From Hydractinia symbiolongicarpus (lineage: Eukaryota; Cnidaria; Hydrozoa; Anthoathecata; Hydractiniidae), in the NCBI RefSeq assembly GCF_029227915.1, contig NC_079876.1:6388001-6452000 (forward strand): a DNA stretch of 64,000 nt. The letters are read 5' to 3'. The notes beneath the pieces are model-generated. The model made no database searches and was not told the DNA's origin. It saw only the letters and a list, made by a program, of their open reading frames with translations. Below, in pieces: positions 21,998 through 33,907 of this stretch. The position numbers and the translations under genes are program-made. The stretch's first letter is position 1. Each line of letters starts with the position of its first letter.

Positions 21998-24480
21998 TTA
22001 ATAGTACATTTGGATGCAATTGTAAATGGACGCTCTATTCCCCAACGCAAAGTCATTGAGATTAATATCCCTATCTAGCGTCGATCTAGAACCCCGAGCA
22101 CATCGAATTGTCGACCGTACCAACGAGAAGCATATCTTGGTTCTTATAACATTCGTTGCTAAAGATATTTGAATGGACCTTTTTTCAGCAATTATATCGA
22201 CTAAACGTTTAAAGAAGGCTTTGCACTCATCACCCATCGCACCATTTGTCGCGAATACTTCTTATTTACCGTTTCGTTTTTCTGGAATGTTCTGCTTATT
22301 TCCATATCCCTGTAGCTCTGAGCGTAGGCATTGAATACCCTTCTGCCTAAATATACTCTTTGGTCAGGAATCCAGAAACTGCGTGCACTCACATCCACTC
22401 TTGATTCATTTCCGTCGTTTGCCATGCGTTGTTGGAACCTTTCGCCATTGATTTCAAGAAGACTCAGCTCTACTCATACATCTTTACATACTTCCTTGAG
22501 AAGGTCTGCAGTTATGTTGAAAATCTTGTTGTGGAAGCGTTGTCAACCAATTTGAGACTCCCGTTCGCATATTAGATTCATTGATTTGTTTCTCCTCGTC
22601 TGTCATCTCAGCTCGCAATGTTTCAAGATCTTCTTGAAAGCGTCTGCGTTGTTCTGATTGAATTTGTTGCTTGGATTTGTCACCTTCTTCATTGTTCACC
22701 AGGAGAATTTGATTTCTCAGCGAGGCTGTCATTTTCTCGAGTTCTAATACTCGATCGTTGCATTTTTACAAAACACATCAATTCCCAATCCACCAAGCCT
22801 CGTGGGGAGTGCTAAAAGTTTCCTTTCATTATTGTTAACGATGTGACCACCAGTTACCGCAAGGATAAACTTGTGTGCGAATAACTTCATCGACAGGTGT
22901 CAGGAACTCTTCTATTCCAAAGATCGTTCTTAGAAAGTATGTAAATTTGTTCTTGTAGCCATCTGCGTGGTATGCAGCTTGCGGTTGCGTTACTGCTATG
23001 TCTGACAGTAGATTGATCTCCCTGACCCATTTGGTCACCATAGCTTTTACATACGTCTCTTTGTATTCAACGCTTCCTATTACAGCACCCATGTGTCTTT
23101 CACCCTCAACTGTATTTTAAATGCATGTACCTTCGAACTGCTTTCTGGCTTGTTCAAGTTTGCTTGATTTCACGATCAGCCAAGATTTTAATGGTTGTAG
23201 GAAGTATCCGAAACTGGGACCGATTCGCGTCAGATTGTGCCACCATTTTCATATTGACTCAAGATTGCCGGATGGGGTGAGGTCATCAGCAAAAGCCATT
23301 GTTTTGTTATGATCTGTACCAATGAGATACATCGGAGAATAGAGAATGGGGTGTAATTCCTATTGCATATATCGCCATACCAACAGGGTCGCCTTGTTTT
23401 TTACCTTCTTTAGATATGCAATTCAGCACCTCCAATGACGAAGAGTCGTGGTGGTCGCGTGTAGCAATATTTTACAAAAGTCGATATCTCAGGACAGATA
23501 ATTCCAATGTTGTGTAGTAATACCGATCTATTCAAGCTGTTAAAAGTATTCGCTGCATCTACAAGTAAAACTGCATCTGAGTTATCATCTTCAAACATCA
23601 CTTTCATTGCGTGGATTGCTGCTTCGCTACCTGCTTTTTGTCCACGCATTTGAGATTTAGATGATGCAGCAACAACATCTTGTTTAACAACACTCATAAC
23701 AATTTCCCCTGCAACTCGCCTCAAAACTTCTCCAACTCCAAATGGCCTTAGACTTGACAAGACAAGTCTTGAAGCTAGCAAAGCTTCCAATGTACCATCA
23801 TCAATTTCTTCAATGCGCATCTTCTTGACTACATTTGCAAATGCAGTTCGAAGATCTTTTCCAACTTTACCATATATTTTGGATGTGAGGATCTTTCTCC
23901 AGCAATCGGCGTCCATACCAGAAGGTTCTGCACCACCTTTCGTCAATAGTGCAGCTTTTAAAACCATGGCTTCATCTATCACGCCATAGATAACCGGCTC
24001 GACCGTTTTCGTTGTCCTTGCATTATCGCGTCTTCGCCAGCCTCTTTTGCTATGGGTTGCTTCATCCGTAGCAGATCGATAGTCTGATTATTTAGTGGCA
24101 TGTTGTTCGTTGTCAGTTTAATCGCTCCATTCACGTTACCTTTCTGCATTAAATCTTCAAACCTCCGAGATATAGTGTTGATGTCGCTTTTTGTATTTTT
24201 GCTAGACATTCTTGACTCTATAGCCGCTGCCTCAGCAAGTAGCTTTAGAAAGTCTCCATTTCGCCAACGAGTTGCTTGGAGCTTGTGGTGGAAGTTGACT
24301 AACTTCGTATTCATGCACCTCGCTTGATTTACGGAAACGTAGATGCTGCAGGACCCCGCGGGCAGACTTGCATCTTTTTCCACACATTTCGCAGTATGAT
24401 AGCGCCTAATCTTCGTTTTCATGACTTTCGTTTTCATCCACATCATTAATATTCCGATTTTCGTTACGTTCATTCTCACA
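21998..24480 (-). pseudogene. Reverse-transcriptase retroelement relic, multiply frameshifted
   Basis: Minus-strand pieces keep the order of one retroelement polyprotein. 23979-24479 is the N-terminal region. 23410-23982 has GGAEPSGMDADCWR and the motif A region LLVDAANTFNSLNR. After a one-base shift near 23412 comes KKQGDPVGMAIYAIG (motif B). The catalytic FADD box is at 23282-23293, then WWHNLTRIGPSFGYF and WLIVKSSKLEQ, with a TGA in place of an expected Trp codon just before. 22835-23092, 22484-22732 (SNWLTTLP) and 22201-22425 (VDVSARSFWI) follow. From memory, relatives common in cnidarians have an acidic residue where this copy reads RVYLGRRVFN, so a possible nuclease site looks mutated. 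Not functional. Confidence 0.75.
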
Positions 24481-24696
24481 AATTCTTGTTTCCCCCATGA
24501 TTGTTTGCTGAAAACTGATTAAATCCAATTACTTCTATCGTCACATTTCTTTATGATTGCGCTTAACTTAGGATAATTTGAGAGAATTAATCCCCACAAA
24601 AAGTCGAAAATAGGCTGATCCACAGAAAAATTTTATATCCCAGTAAGAAAGATTCAACAATTATAATTTGCTATCGTGGAATCCGCCTTGTGTATT

Positions 24697-25119
24697 CCGT
24701 AATGATTTAAATAAGCGCTCAACGTTTTTTAAGCACTTCCTTGAATAAGCGTCCAGTTAATTTCCTTACTGTTCAATAAGCGCCCTGCAATTAAGCACCT
24801 TCTTTAATTAAGTCCATATAAAGGGGGCACTTAATCAAAGACTGCCTTGAGGAACTAGGTGCTTATTAGAAAACATTTCTCTATTTTATTGGGAATAAAA
24901 AAAACATGCATCTTATGTCGTGAACATTTCTATAGAGCATAAATCGCAAATTTTCTTTACATCTTTTGTACATATTTTTCAAAGAACAGTAGAAATCAAA
25001 ACTATTATGTCGTTCTTAATTTATACAATGCTTAGAATAGTTCTTAAGCACACCCCTTGGTTCAGCGCCCCTGTCAAAACTTAAATAAGTGCTCAAGCCG
25101 CTTATTTGGATCATTACGG
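24697..25119. mobile_element. MITE of about 420 bp
   Basis: Ends read CCGTAATGATTTAAATAAGCG and, inverted, CCGTAATGATCCAAATAAGCG. AATAAGCGC-like words recur inside. A TA follows the right end; the left flank is changed. No coding capacity. Confidence 0.65.
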
Positions 25120-25129
25120 TATTGCGGTA

Positions 25130-27340
25130 TTTAAATATCACAACTGATAATGCTAAATTGAACATAGAATTTGTACAACAATGCTACCAAGTCAATTATT
25201 AAGAGCGATGCGCGATTCTTCTATACTACTTGCATGCAGTGCGTGTGCAATGCATTATTGTGTATATGCTATTCTACATTTAAAAAATGCACAATACTGG
25301 GCTCGGCTTTCTAGCTAGCTATTTACATGTAAGCTTGCGTGAAGCGAATAGTAGACACGCGTGGCCTGGATGACAAAATAGACCTTTCCTTTGCAAAATA
25401 CCGTCGGAGGCCTAAGTGCCGACCGAGCTTGCGACTTCGATGCAATGACTGAGGGCGATATTTTCGGTACAGCACGAGGTAATAGGTTATTATTGTATTA
25501 GTTAACCGTTTTAGTTAGATAAATAAAAAATAAGAATTTTGGTTTAATGTTCTTAGAATAATATAATCCACTAGTACTACTTTCGTTAATACTCGAGGTC
25601 GAAATTCGAAACAATCCTGTCTAAAAACAAATATTTTATTTAGAATTCAAAATTTCCTATGAAGTAAATCTTTGTAAACAAAACAATAAGATGTTCGACA
25701 CTCACAGAAGAATATAAAAAGTTAAATGTTCAACTAAAATTTAATTACAGCGAATATTGAAGCAAACTTTCAACTAGCTAGCTAGCTAGCCAAAAATAAC
25801 ATGGGCTTCAACGACTTTTATATTGGCTGAGTAACCAAGAAACCGAATGAACGGCAGGGGCGGACCTAGCCAATTTTCTTATTATGTCAGAGCGTTAAAT
25901 ATAGAGAAACAAGGCTGGCGTGTTCAACGCGATAGCTTCAGAATCTTTTGTTACTGGAACGAGTTTTACGTACTATAATCCGCCAAGCTAACAAAACAAA
26001 TAATGTGCTTAACACTGTATAGAAGATTTAAAAAAACTCAACGAATTTTTTTAGCTTGATGCCTAATTAGAATGTCAACATTTTACAACTTGTTGGTAAC
26101 AAAATGTGCTAAATTTGTGGACAGTAGTTATAAGTACAAAGGATACCTATCTCTCTTCTAATCAAAAACATCTAAAAAAAAAATGATGAATTTAGTTTAC
26201 CAAAATAAACGCCAGAAATAAACTAGCCAAAAAAGTAGAGACCTGAAGACACATATAGCTAAATCTGCCACAAAATTGACTAAAAAGTGCTCTTCTCAGT
26301 CCAATGTTTTACACGTTTTGATTAGCTAAGATTATAAACAAAACGTTCTAGCCATATAAATATGGAGAAAAACATACCTTAGCTATTATAGGAACAAAAA
26401 AGAATAACAAAAAAAAACTCATATTAAAGATATTGTGCAGCGATGCTTGGCAGGAATATAAACTCTGTAGGTTAATTTCTTCGGATTAAATAAAAATATC
26501 CTTGTCTGTGTAGCACTTCAGGAAAAGGTAACATCTCTCAGGTTGTTGAAAGTCATGTTGGTAACGAAAAGATCCTTCTGAACATGTGCGACAGATATTT
26601 ATACCAAACGCCTATAATCTTTATCAATACCTAGAATTAACCTTGACAGGGTTTGTGTTCTATAAAGTCTAGTTCTAACGTCAAAGCTTTACGAGAAAAC
26701 ATACTGCAGTGATAAAAAACCTTGACAGGGTTTATGCGCTATAAGGTCTAGCGCATAAACCCTGACACCCTGTCTTACGGAAGGACATATCATAGTAATA
26801 ACTAGAAACAACCTTGTCAGGGTTTGTTTGCTATGAAATATATGCTAACAGTCTGACATAAAATAGATTTAGGCTAACATCAGTTCATTTAATTCGCGTT
26901 GTGATATAGTAGATAGCGCAAAGCAAACTATGAAGTAGAAGTACTTGAGATTCCAGGTATAATTTGAAAACCCTGGGATTTATTTCGGAAAATATTTCTC
27001 GTACACTGCAGCGTAACATTGGGTTCATTTTTTTACTACGTCGCGTTACAGGGTGAGGAGACTGTATTTGTTACAATTTCGTCTTCCTGTATTTAGTAGT
27101 TTTGATAAAACTGAGTATGAGATCATCCTTTTCTATGGGCAATGTAGCTAGTTAACTAGCTATGTTGAAGAACAGCGAGAAGAAATGCTGCTGAAACTGG
27201 TTAATTTAACTGCTAAACTTACCATTGTTGTTGTTTCTATCCAATGAAAATGTTTTTATTGACAAATGTATTGTAGGAGTTAATATATAATCATTTCCAA
27301 TGCTTCTTAAAACATTTTTTTCGAGATTGTTTACATTATA
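25130..27340. other. Intergenic with a GC-richer patch and a hairpin cluster
   Basis: 25350-25480 is GC-richer than its surroundings and short frames there are stop-limited. TAGC repeats are at about 25770-25790. 26620-26840 holds the CTTGACAGGGTTT repeats described separately. No gene seen. Confidence 0.4.
26620..26840. repeat. Threefold CTTGACAGGGTTT repeat with a perfect hairpin
   Basis: ACCTTGACAGGGTTT-like blocks occur near 26641, 26720 and 26811 (the last as CTTGTCAGGGTTT). The middle copy forms a perfect 16-bp stem, 26726-26741 with 26749-26764 (CAGGGTTTATGCGCTA), around a 7-base loop. Confidence 0.75.
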
Positions 27341-27345
27341 AGGTA

Positions 27346-27830
27346 TCATTTTTGGATGACGGGCAATACGAATCCATACCGGCCCGTCGTCAAGAGCGCT
27401 AAGCCAATCAGAATGCCTAAAAGTCCGTATTGGCCGCTTGCAAAATCCAGATGGTTAACAATATTCAATAACGCGTTATATGTGATCACATCTTGGTTTT
27501 TTGTTGCTAGTTCTAAAATCATTAAAACTATTTTATTTGGAAGCTGATCAAAATGTTTCTTCGATGCCTTTTGTTGTTGTTTGAAATCCGACGATTCCGA
27601 CTGCTTCAACGATTTTGGTTGGTTGAGAGACGGGGTCTTCAATGGTTCTGGCTGGTTGAGACACTGGATATTCAACGATTCTGGTTGGTTGAGACACAAG
27701 ATTTTTAAAGATTCTGGTTAGTTGAGACACGGTATTTTTAACATCTTGTTGGTGGAGACACGGAATCTCAAACCATTCTGGTTGATTTAGACACAGATCT
27801 TCAACGATTCTGGTTAATTTAGACACTGGA
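27346..27830 (-). pseudogene. F-box-like remnant with N-terminal 36-bp tandem repeats
   Basis: The minus strand carries about seven copies of a 36-bp unit (27606-27830) encoding 12-residue repeats around CLNQPESL. The frame then reads FDQLPNKIVLMILELATKNQDV, resembling the LPxEIxxxIL core of an F-box, and ends after a hydrophobic stretch. A stop between repeats (near 27700) and drift between units suggest decay. F-box is a motif-level guess. Confidence 0.4.
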
Positions 27831-28079
27831 CCTTTACATATTTATATTTCGTCACTTTGATTTTTGATTACTAACAACGCGCATAAAGGAGAGTTTACCA
27901 TAAAAAAATATTCAAATTGCTTGAAAATTCGATGGAATGAAATAGCTATGAAGAGTCATCACAGCAGGAGTCCTTTTTTCCAAGGAAATAAGGACTCTCC
28001 AAGTCGAAAAACAGAAAAGTCCTTATTGCCTAGAGGGAGTACTTTTTTCATAGGATATAAGTAATGGGGGAGTATTTAT

Positions 28080-28570
28080 TTCCTGAAATTATTCCAGGGA
28101 AGTAATTATTGACAGTTACACCGTGTTTCTTTTTCTTAATTTGCATGGGTATGATATTTACTGACTTTTTATGCTGATCTCTTTGACACATATATCCAAT
28201 TTTTAGGTTCTATACCTCTTTAATCTTTGACATTGGCTATTCCTTCAAAATGCCTCTTAAATTTCAGTAAAATAATTTTAATCAGGATAATATAATGAAT
28301 TTCCTCAATATTAACTTTAGAAATTAACCTCGCGACAGAACTTTATTTCACCAAGAAAAATTCTGCCGTTAATGTAGGAAATTTTATCACCTCTCTATTC
28401 TGATTTTTCCGACTTTAATTACAATTCAAAATTCGTGGAAGAACTTTTTGGCATCTTTATATTCCAGTTATTTAAGAGGGAAAAAAGCATACCTGTTATC
28501 AGAACCTTTAAACAGAATTTAAGATTTGTTTTAAAAGAAAAGTAATTTAATTCCAGACTTTGTTAATGTA
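28080..28570. other. AT-rich intergenic, nothing recognised
   Basis: No feature I can support. Confidence 0.35.
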
Positions 28571-28577
28571 AATAAAA

Positions 28578-28830
28578 AAATTGATGGCGCGTGAGCTTGT
28601 GGTTATGGAGTTTGATTCGTAATTGCAAGGTCCGTTGTTCGGTCCACAGGGCAGGAATGTTTAGCAAGTGTGTTTACTACAGCTACGGTTCAACCCATGC
28701 CATGTGAGAGAAATTGGGTTGGTAATTCCGGTGTATACTTATTATATACATTCCGAACACAGGACCCACACTGAAGTGGCTATATCCTGTATAAATATTC
28801 GGAATAATATTAATATTAATAATAAATGAC
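28578..28830 (+). repeat. Possible SINE with AAT-rich tail
   Basis: GTGAGCTTGTGGTTATGGAG could be an A-box region and TTGTTCGGTCC a weak B box. The body ends with CCTGTATAAATATTCGG and a tail of AATATT/AAT units. Promoter matches are poor. Confidence 0.35.
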
Positions 28831-28927
28831 TTTTTTCATAAATGACGTAATAAGACTGAAAAAGCCTATCAAAAGTTATGAAGAAGAGACGGTATCAGTC
28901 CTCAACTGGTCATAATATCTTCAAAAT

Positions 28928-29460
28928 ATATAGGAGGAAAATTCAAAGATAATAGGGCTAATGAAGTTAAGTTGTGTTTTTATATCAAGAACAAAGTACG
29001 AACAAATCACGTTGAAAAGTAGCCTCACTTAATACAATATATTAAGTGAGGCTATTTTTACTATAATAATATACGGAAATGATTGTTTTTTAAAAGAAAA
29101 AGACGTTCTTTTGTTGTTGTTTTTTTCGGTGTCGGGGGACACCATTTTTGTAAAGAAAGCCGTTAAATTTATTTCAGCAAATCAAGTTGTTCCATTTTGA
29201 TCACGTGATGTAGACAAAGCAAACCAGCTAGCAAAATGGACATATTTCTTTCGGCGACTTCAAAAAGAATTTCGGCAACATCAAAAGAAAATGACGATAT
29301 CAACTTTGCCTGTTACAGACACACAGACACACTCTCCGTATTATTATAACAGATATATAGAAGGAAAATTCAAAAATAATAGGGCTAATAATGTTAAGTT
29401 GTGTTTTTATATCAAGAGCAAAGTACGAGCAAATCACGTTGAAAAGTAGTTCAACTTAAT
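28928..29460. repeat. Pair of direct repeats (28928-29040, 29351-29460) with a palindrome
   Basis: Both copies share AATAGGGCTAAT, TTAAGTTGTGTTTTTATATC and AAATCACGTTGAAAAGTAG at over 90% identity by eye. At the end of the first copy, AGCCTCACTTAATA (29021-29034) and its exact complement (29040-29053) make a 14-bp stem with a 5-base loop. The second copy has lost the stem. Confidence 0.75.
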
Positions 29461-31186
29461 GATATACGGAAATTATTTTTTAAAAAAAACTGAGACTTAC
29501 TGCGAAATTGGAGTAGTTAATTTGGGAAAACTTTTGCTGGGTTTCAAGCGATTTTTTTGCGGCCAGAAACTGGCCGAGCTTTTTGATTGGCTAATTCTAT
29601 TGTTCTTTGCCCACGTGGTCCATATCAGGGATAGCCCATTTCATCCGAATATTGGGGAAGTGGTTTCTTTCACCCTAACAAACATTACTAAACTATGAAG
29701 ATTTTACCATAGTAAGATGCGACCAAACTTGGTAAACAACTTTCAAATAAATTAAAATGGCCACTGAAGCGGACATTGTTTAATATAAACTTGGTGTTTC
29801 CGCTGAGTCATTCGTTTGTCTCTAAGCTTTTGTTTGAGAGAAACTCATTTTATTAACCTGGAAGAAGAATGCTTAGTTAACTAGGTCAGATTTTTATTTC
29901 TTTGTTCTGAGTAGAACCAACAAACCTCCAAGATTTAGGAGTTAATTGAAAATATAGTGTAGCGTCTGAGTCTGAGTTAATAGTTAGGCAGTTGATTTCG
30001 AATTTCGCACCAAATTTAAAAACACTATTTGACTCTACTTTTCGTTTTCCAACACGCACCTCTTGACCATACTTAAATTTTCCATAATACTTTGCAAGAA
30101 AGATGCTTTGTACTGGTTCACTGCTCCTTACAAAACTGAGCGGCTTTGCAGGTTGTATGATGCCATTCTTTACTGTAAGTCACGTGGCGTAATAATTACA
30201 GAGAAACTCTTATAACGACTATAGCCTCGTTTCTACGATATTTAATTATTGTGAAAATAATTTTATAAAGAAGAAATATTACATCAGAACTTCGCAAAGA
30301 TAAAGCCTCCTTTTTAAGTTCGTTACAATATAGTAATGAATAAACTCTTTTTTAAGTTGCTCTTTCTTAAAAAAGCAAATCAACAATTCATTTTATGGTA
30401 AAATTTAAACTCCGTTGGTTCTTTGTTTTTCCTGTTCACCTTTTTTTGCGGTCTTGCAGCATGCCATATAGATAAAAAAAAAAAACCTAGGGACGAGAGT
30501 GCTAGATAAGGCAATATTGATATTTGGAAATTTTTTTCTTCCTTCTAAGAAAAACTAAATAAAGCCAAGATATAAACAGCTGGTCATGCTATTCTCCAGA
30601 AAAACAGATATATATAAAAATCACTGGGGTCGAAAGTGCTAGACTAGGCAGTATTAATATTTGGTAAATTTGTTCCCCTTGTTTTATAAAAGGCTAAATA
30701 AGTCATGGAATAAACAGCTAACCATCCTATTCTCCAGGGATCATTACCTGTTCGTTCTTTTCCCGCATAAGAAGTAGATAAAAAATCCCTGGGGACGAAA
30801 GTGCTAGACTAGGTTGGTTTATAAAAACGCATTATGTTATCGTAGTAATTGTAGGAATAGCTATATTTACTTCAGAGATTTTTATTAAAAATGTCATGTG
30901 AAATTATTTTAACAGGCGAAAAATTTTTGAGTTTCGAATTTAACTGAAACATTTCCGTGGTTCATACAAGTATAATATTTTCTCCTGAATTTATGCTATA
31001 CATGATGACGTCAACATATTAATATTAACTTGAATAGAAATAAATTTTGCAATTAATTATTTGATGTTTAATACATTAACTTTGTTTATAAAATGTTTTA
31101 TAATTAAAATGTATTTAATCATGTCATATTTCACGAATTTATAAATTCATTTTTTTCATTCATTCATTTAGTATTTTTATTTTTAG

Positions 31187-31497
31187 ATATCCAGAGACTA
31201 ACGATATCAAAATTCAACAGTTATCATTTGGCTGCATCATATGATCGTCACTCAATATTAGATATGTTATGTCGACATGATGTAACAAACATCAACCCTG
31301 TAAATGTTAACAACCGCACACCATTACATTATGCTGAATTGTATGGTCACATCTCATGTGTGGACGTTTTGTTGCGTCATAAAAATATTGATGTGATGAT
31401 CAAAGATAATCATGGAGGAACAGCTTATGATTGTGCTGGAGGGAGGTTGAAAAAACAAAACTGGGAAATAATAAGACGAAAATTAAAAGAATACGAA
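31187..31497 (+). CDS. Truncated copy of the ankyrin exon, still open
   Basis: Copy of exon 60819-61300. The TTTTTAG acceptor and GTAAGTTATT donor are kept, as are the phases (1 in, 0 out). An internal deletion of about 170 bp removes the first ankyrin segment but leaves the frame open for 103 codons: DIQRLTISKFNSYHLAAS..., NNRTPLHYAELYGHISCVDVLL, NHGGTAYDCAGG. Two ankyrin repeats remain. No upstream HEPN or helicase exons were found near it, so it is either an exon of a lost or rearranged paralogue or an exon pseudogene. In-frame survival is notable. Confidence 0.55.
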
Positions 31498-32339
31498 GTA
31501 AGTTATTTAAATAAATTGGAAAAGAATAAATTTGTATTTTATTTTAATTTGAAAATAATAAGGATTAAATAAATTTTTAAATAAATATTTAGGTATGGAA
31601 TGTTTTTATTTTTTTAAATTTTTGTGCGTGGTATAAGAAATTAAAAGATAAATTAAGAGTAAAGTTTTATTTTTTAAAATTTCATAACAATAAGGAGAAA
31701 TAATAGTGAAAAAACGGATGTAATGATTCGCGATGAGAAAAAGATGATATTTTTAAACGGAGTAAACTAATTAACAAATTGAATGTAGTGAATAAAACTT
31801 GAGAATAAAGTGTGGAGGTTAAAAATAGTGAATACTTATAGTTTTAATAATTCTGACAGCTTTGATTTTTTATGTATGTAGAAATAATGAACAGAGACAG
31901 CGGAATAAAAAAGAGATAAAGTGTGATGTGTGTGAACATGCCAACCTGGGCGTTGGCGAAAGCTTGCTGAAAGATATATTTGGATATGTCGTAGATTTTG
32001 TCGTTCTTATTATTTTTTAAAATAAAAAATTATAATGAAATTAAAAAAAATAAATCTAAAAGAACAGAGAAGAAGTCAAAATACAATTTCGTACCCAGAC
32101 TGATTTATATTTTACATCTTCTGAAATTGATTGTTATCATTGAAAGCATGAATTGATTATTATAGATCTAAAAATAATTAAATAAAAAGTTATTTAAAAA
32201 ATTTAAATACAGAATGTCACGATGTTTCGTAATCCGAAATTATTTTGCATTTTTGCATAGAGATTGCACAAATTTCGCGTTATAATGTGAGTTATGTACA
32301 AATTGACGCATTGTCTCTCATTTAGAACGCATGGTCACA

Positions 32340-32900
32340 TGATGGCTGTTTTAATGTTGAAGTAGCTATACTTTCCAGTCTTATCCTGATTATACTGAAG
32401 AATAGTAACATAACAGTTATAAAGTAAAACTCGAAACAATAAAACAAATATAAAGACACATTTTTTTGTGTTTACACATCACAAAAGCCGCCATTTTGTG
32501 ATCATTGATTTTTCGTATTATTCGCAGTTTGACTTCATCTCCCGTTTTCCAAAAAGTAGCACCATAAACATACTGCCCTAAAACTCCTGAAACAATTCTT
32601 GGCGAAAAAAATGAAGATGAAATTATTGAAACTAAATTTATTTTTGTGAGTAATTATAACACACTTGTCTAAGAAAAAGGGAAGTAGTGCCAGAAAGCAT
32701 TCTTGCTTCAAAGGCCTTCCAACAGGTAAGAAACAGCCAGCTGCTTGGACCATTTTCGTCCCCTGGATATGTTGCCTGATATGTCAAAGCAGCTAGCGCC
32801 CGGTCTCCAAGTCAAGACGAAAGAACCTCTGGGGACAAAGTTGTGCGTAGACTTATTAACAAAGTTGATACTGTTCAAAAAGGAATATAAAATAAGATGA
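32340..32900. repeat. Dispersed repeat, copy 2 (diverged)
   Basis: Matches 7490-7960 (CTTATCCTGATTATACTGAA, AAAGCCGCCATTTTGTG, CCAACAGGTAAGAA) with several changes. Confidence 0.65.
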
Positions 32901-33600
32901 GCACATTTCGTGATAAAGATAAAAATCTCAAATTTCTAATTAACAATTACAGACAATAGAATTCCAACACCAACGATTTTGATTGATCTATTTTAAAAAA
33001 ACATACTGCGTCTAATTCTAGTTGTTGTGTTTGGGTTAGCAGTCAAAAAATTCATTATTGAAGTGAAACTGCGTCTAAATTAGCTGTCAGCAAGTTTATT
33101 AAAAAAAGAAGTATATTGTAGACTGTATTCTAAAAACAGCAGCTTGTTTTGTAGCCCATAGAACCTTATGAGCACTTCAGAATAACAGATTATCTTTATA
33201 CCAAATTTAAATTAGGGTATTAAATACTTTACGACGTCAGACAAAAGCATTCAAACGCAAACGTATTTGACTGATTTAATTTAAATAATATACTGCATGT
33301 TTGCGTAAATGATTGGGATTTTTATATACAATGTTAAATAGATGTCTGAAAATTTCATAAACAATATATAGCTAGCTGTTAGAAAATGTATTTACTGGAT
33401 CACATTTAAAGAAAATGAAAAACGTTTTCTTAATTATTTACAATTACTTTAAGGCTAGGAGATTCAAAAAGTTAAAGTAACAATTAAAGTAAGAGCCCTT
33501 CACGAATTTCCATAACTTAATTGATAAAAGGATTTATTCTTCTTTTAAGTATAACTATTAAGTTAAACTATTTTTTCTGTCATTACAACTTTTCCTATTC
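32900..33600. other. AT-rich intergenic, nothing recognised
   Basis: No feature I can support. Confidence 0.35.
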
Positions 33601-33907
33601 TTATTAAAGGGAAACTAAGGTCAAAATTTTTTTTTTCATAAAAACGTTTATTATACTATTTAAAAAAGATACCTTAAATTTTTTTTCAAAAAAAATGTAT
33701 TTTTATGAGGATTTTAGAGTAAAAAGGTTATTATTTACATCTCCGTTAGAGTACATAAAAAACTCTACGATGGAGAGCAATGACGTATGATCCGCGAGTG
33801 AGTAAGTGAAACCATACTATAAGGTTCGCCTGATTTGATGTATGAAGACATAAAAGATGAATTTTACTTCTTAACTATAATTGTACATTTTGTCTTTACT
33901 ACTCAAA

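Larger units (their letters stand above)
29990..32900 (+). repeat. Partial duplicate of the 58.2-63.5 kb segment of the main gene
   Basis: 29990-30250 matches 58250-58480 and 58790-59100. 30450-30840 matches 60060-60430. 30790-31187 matches 60375-60819 almost base for base; then come the ankyrin exon copy, its downstream flank, and at 32340-32900 part of the dispersed repeat. The order is as in the main gene but the copy is shorter and diverged. Confidence 0.8.
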
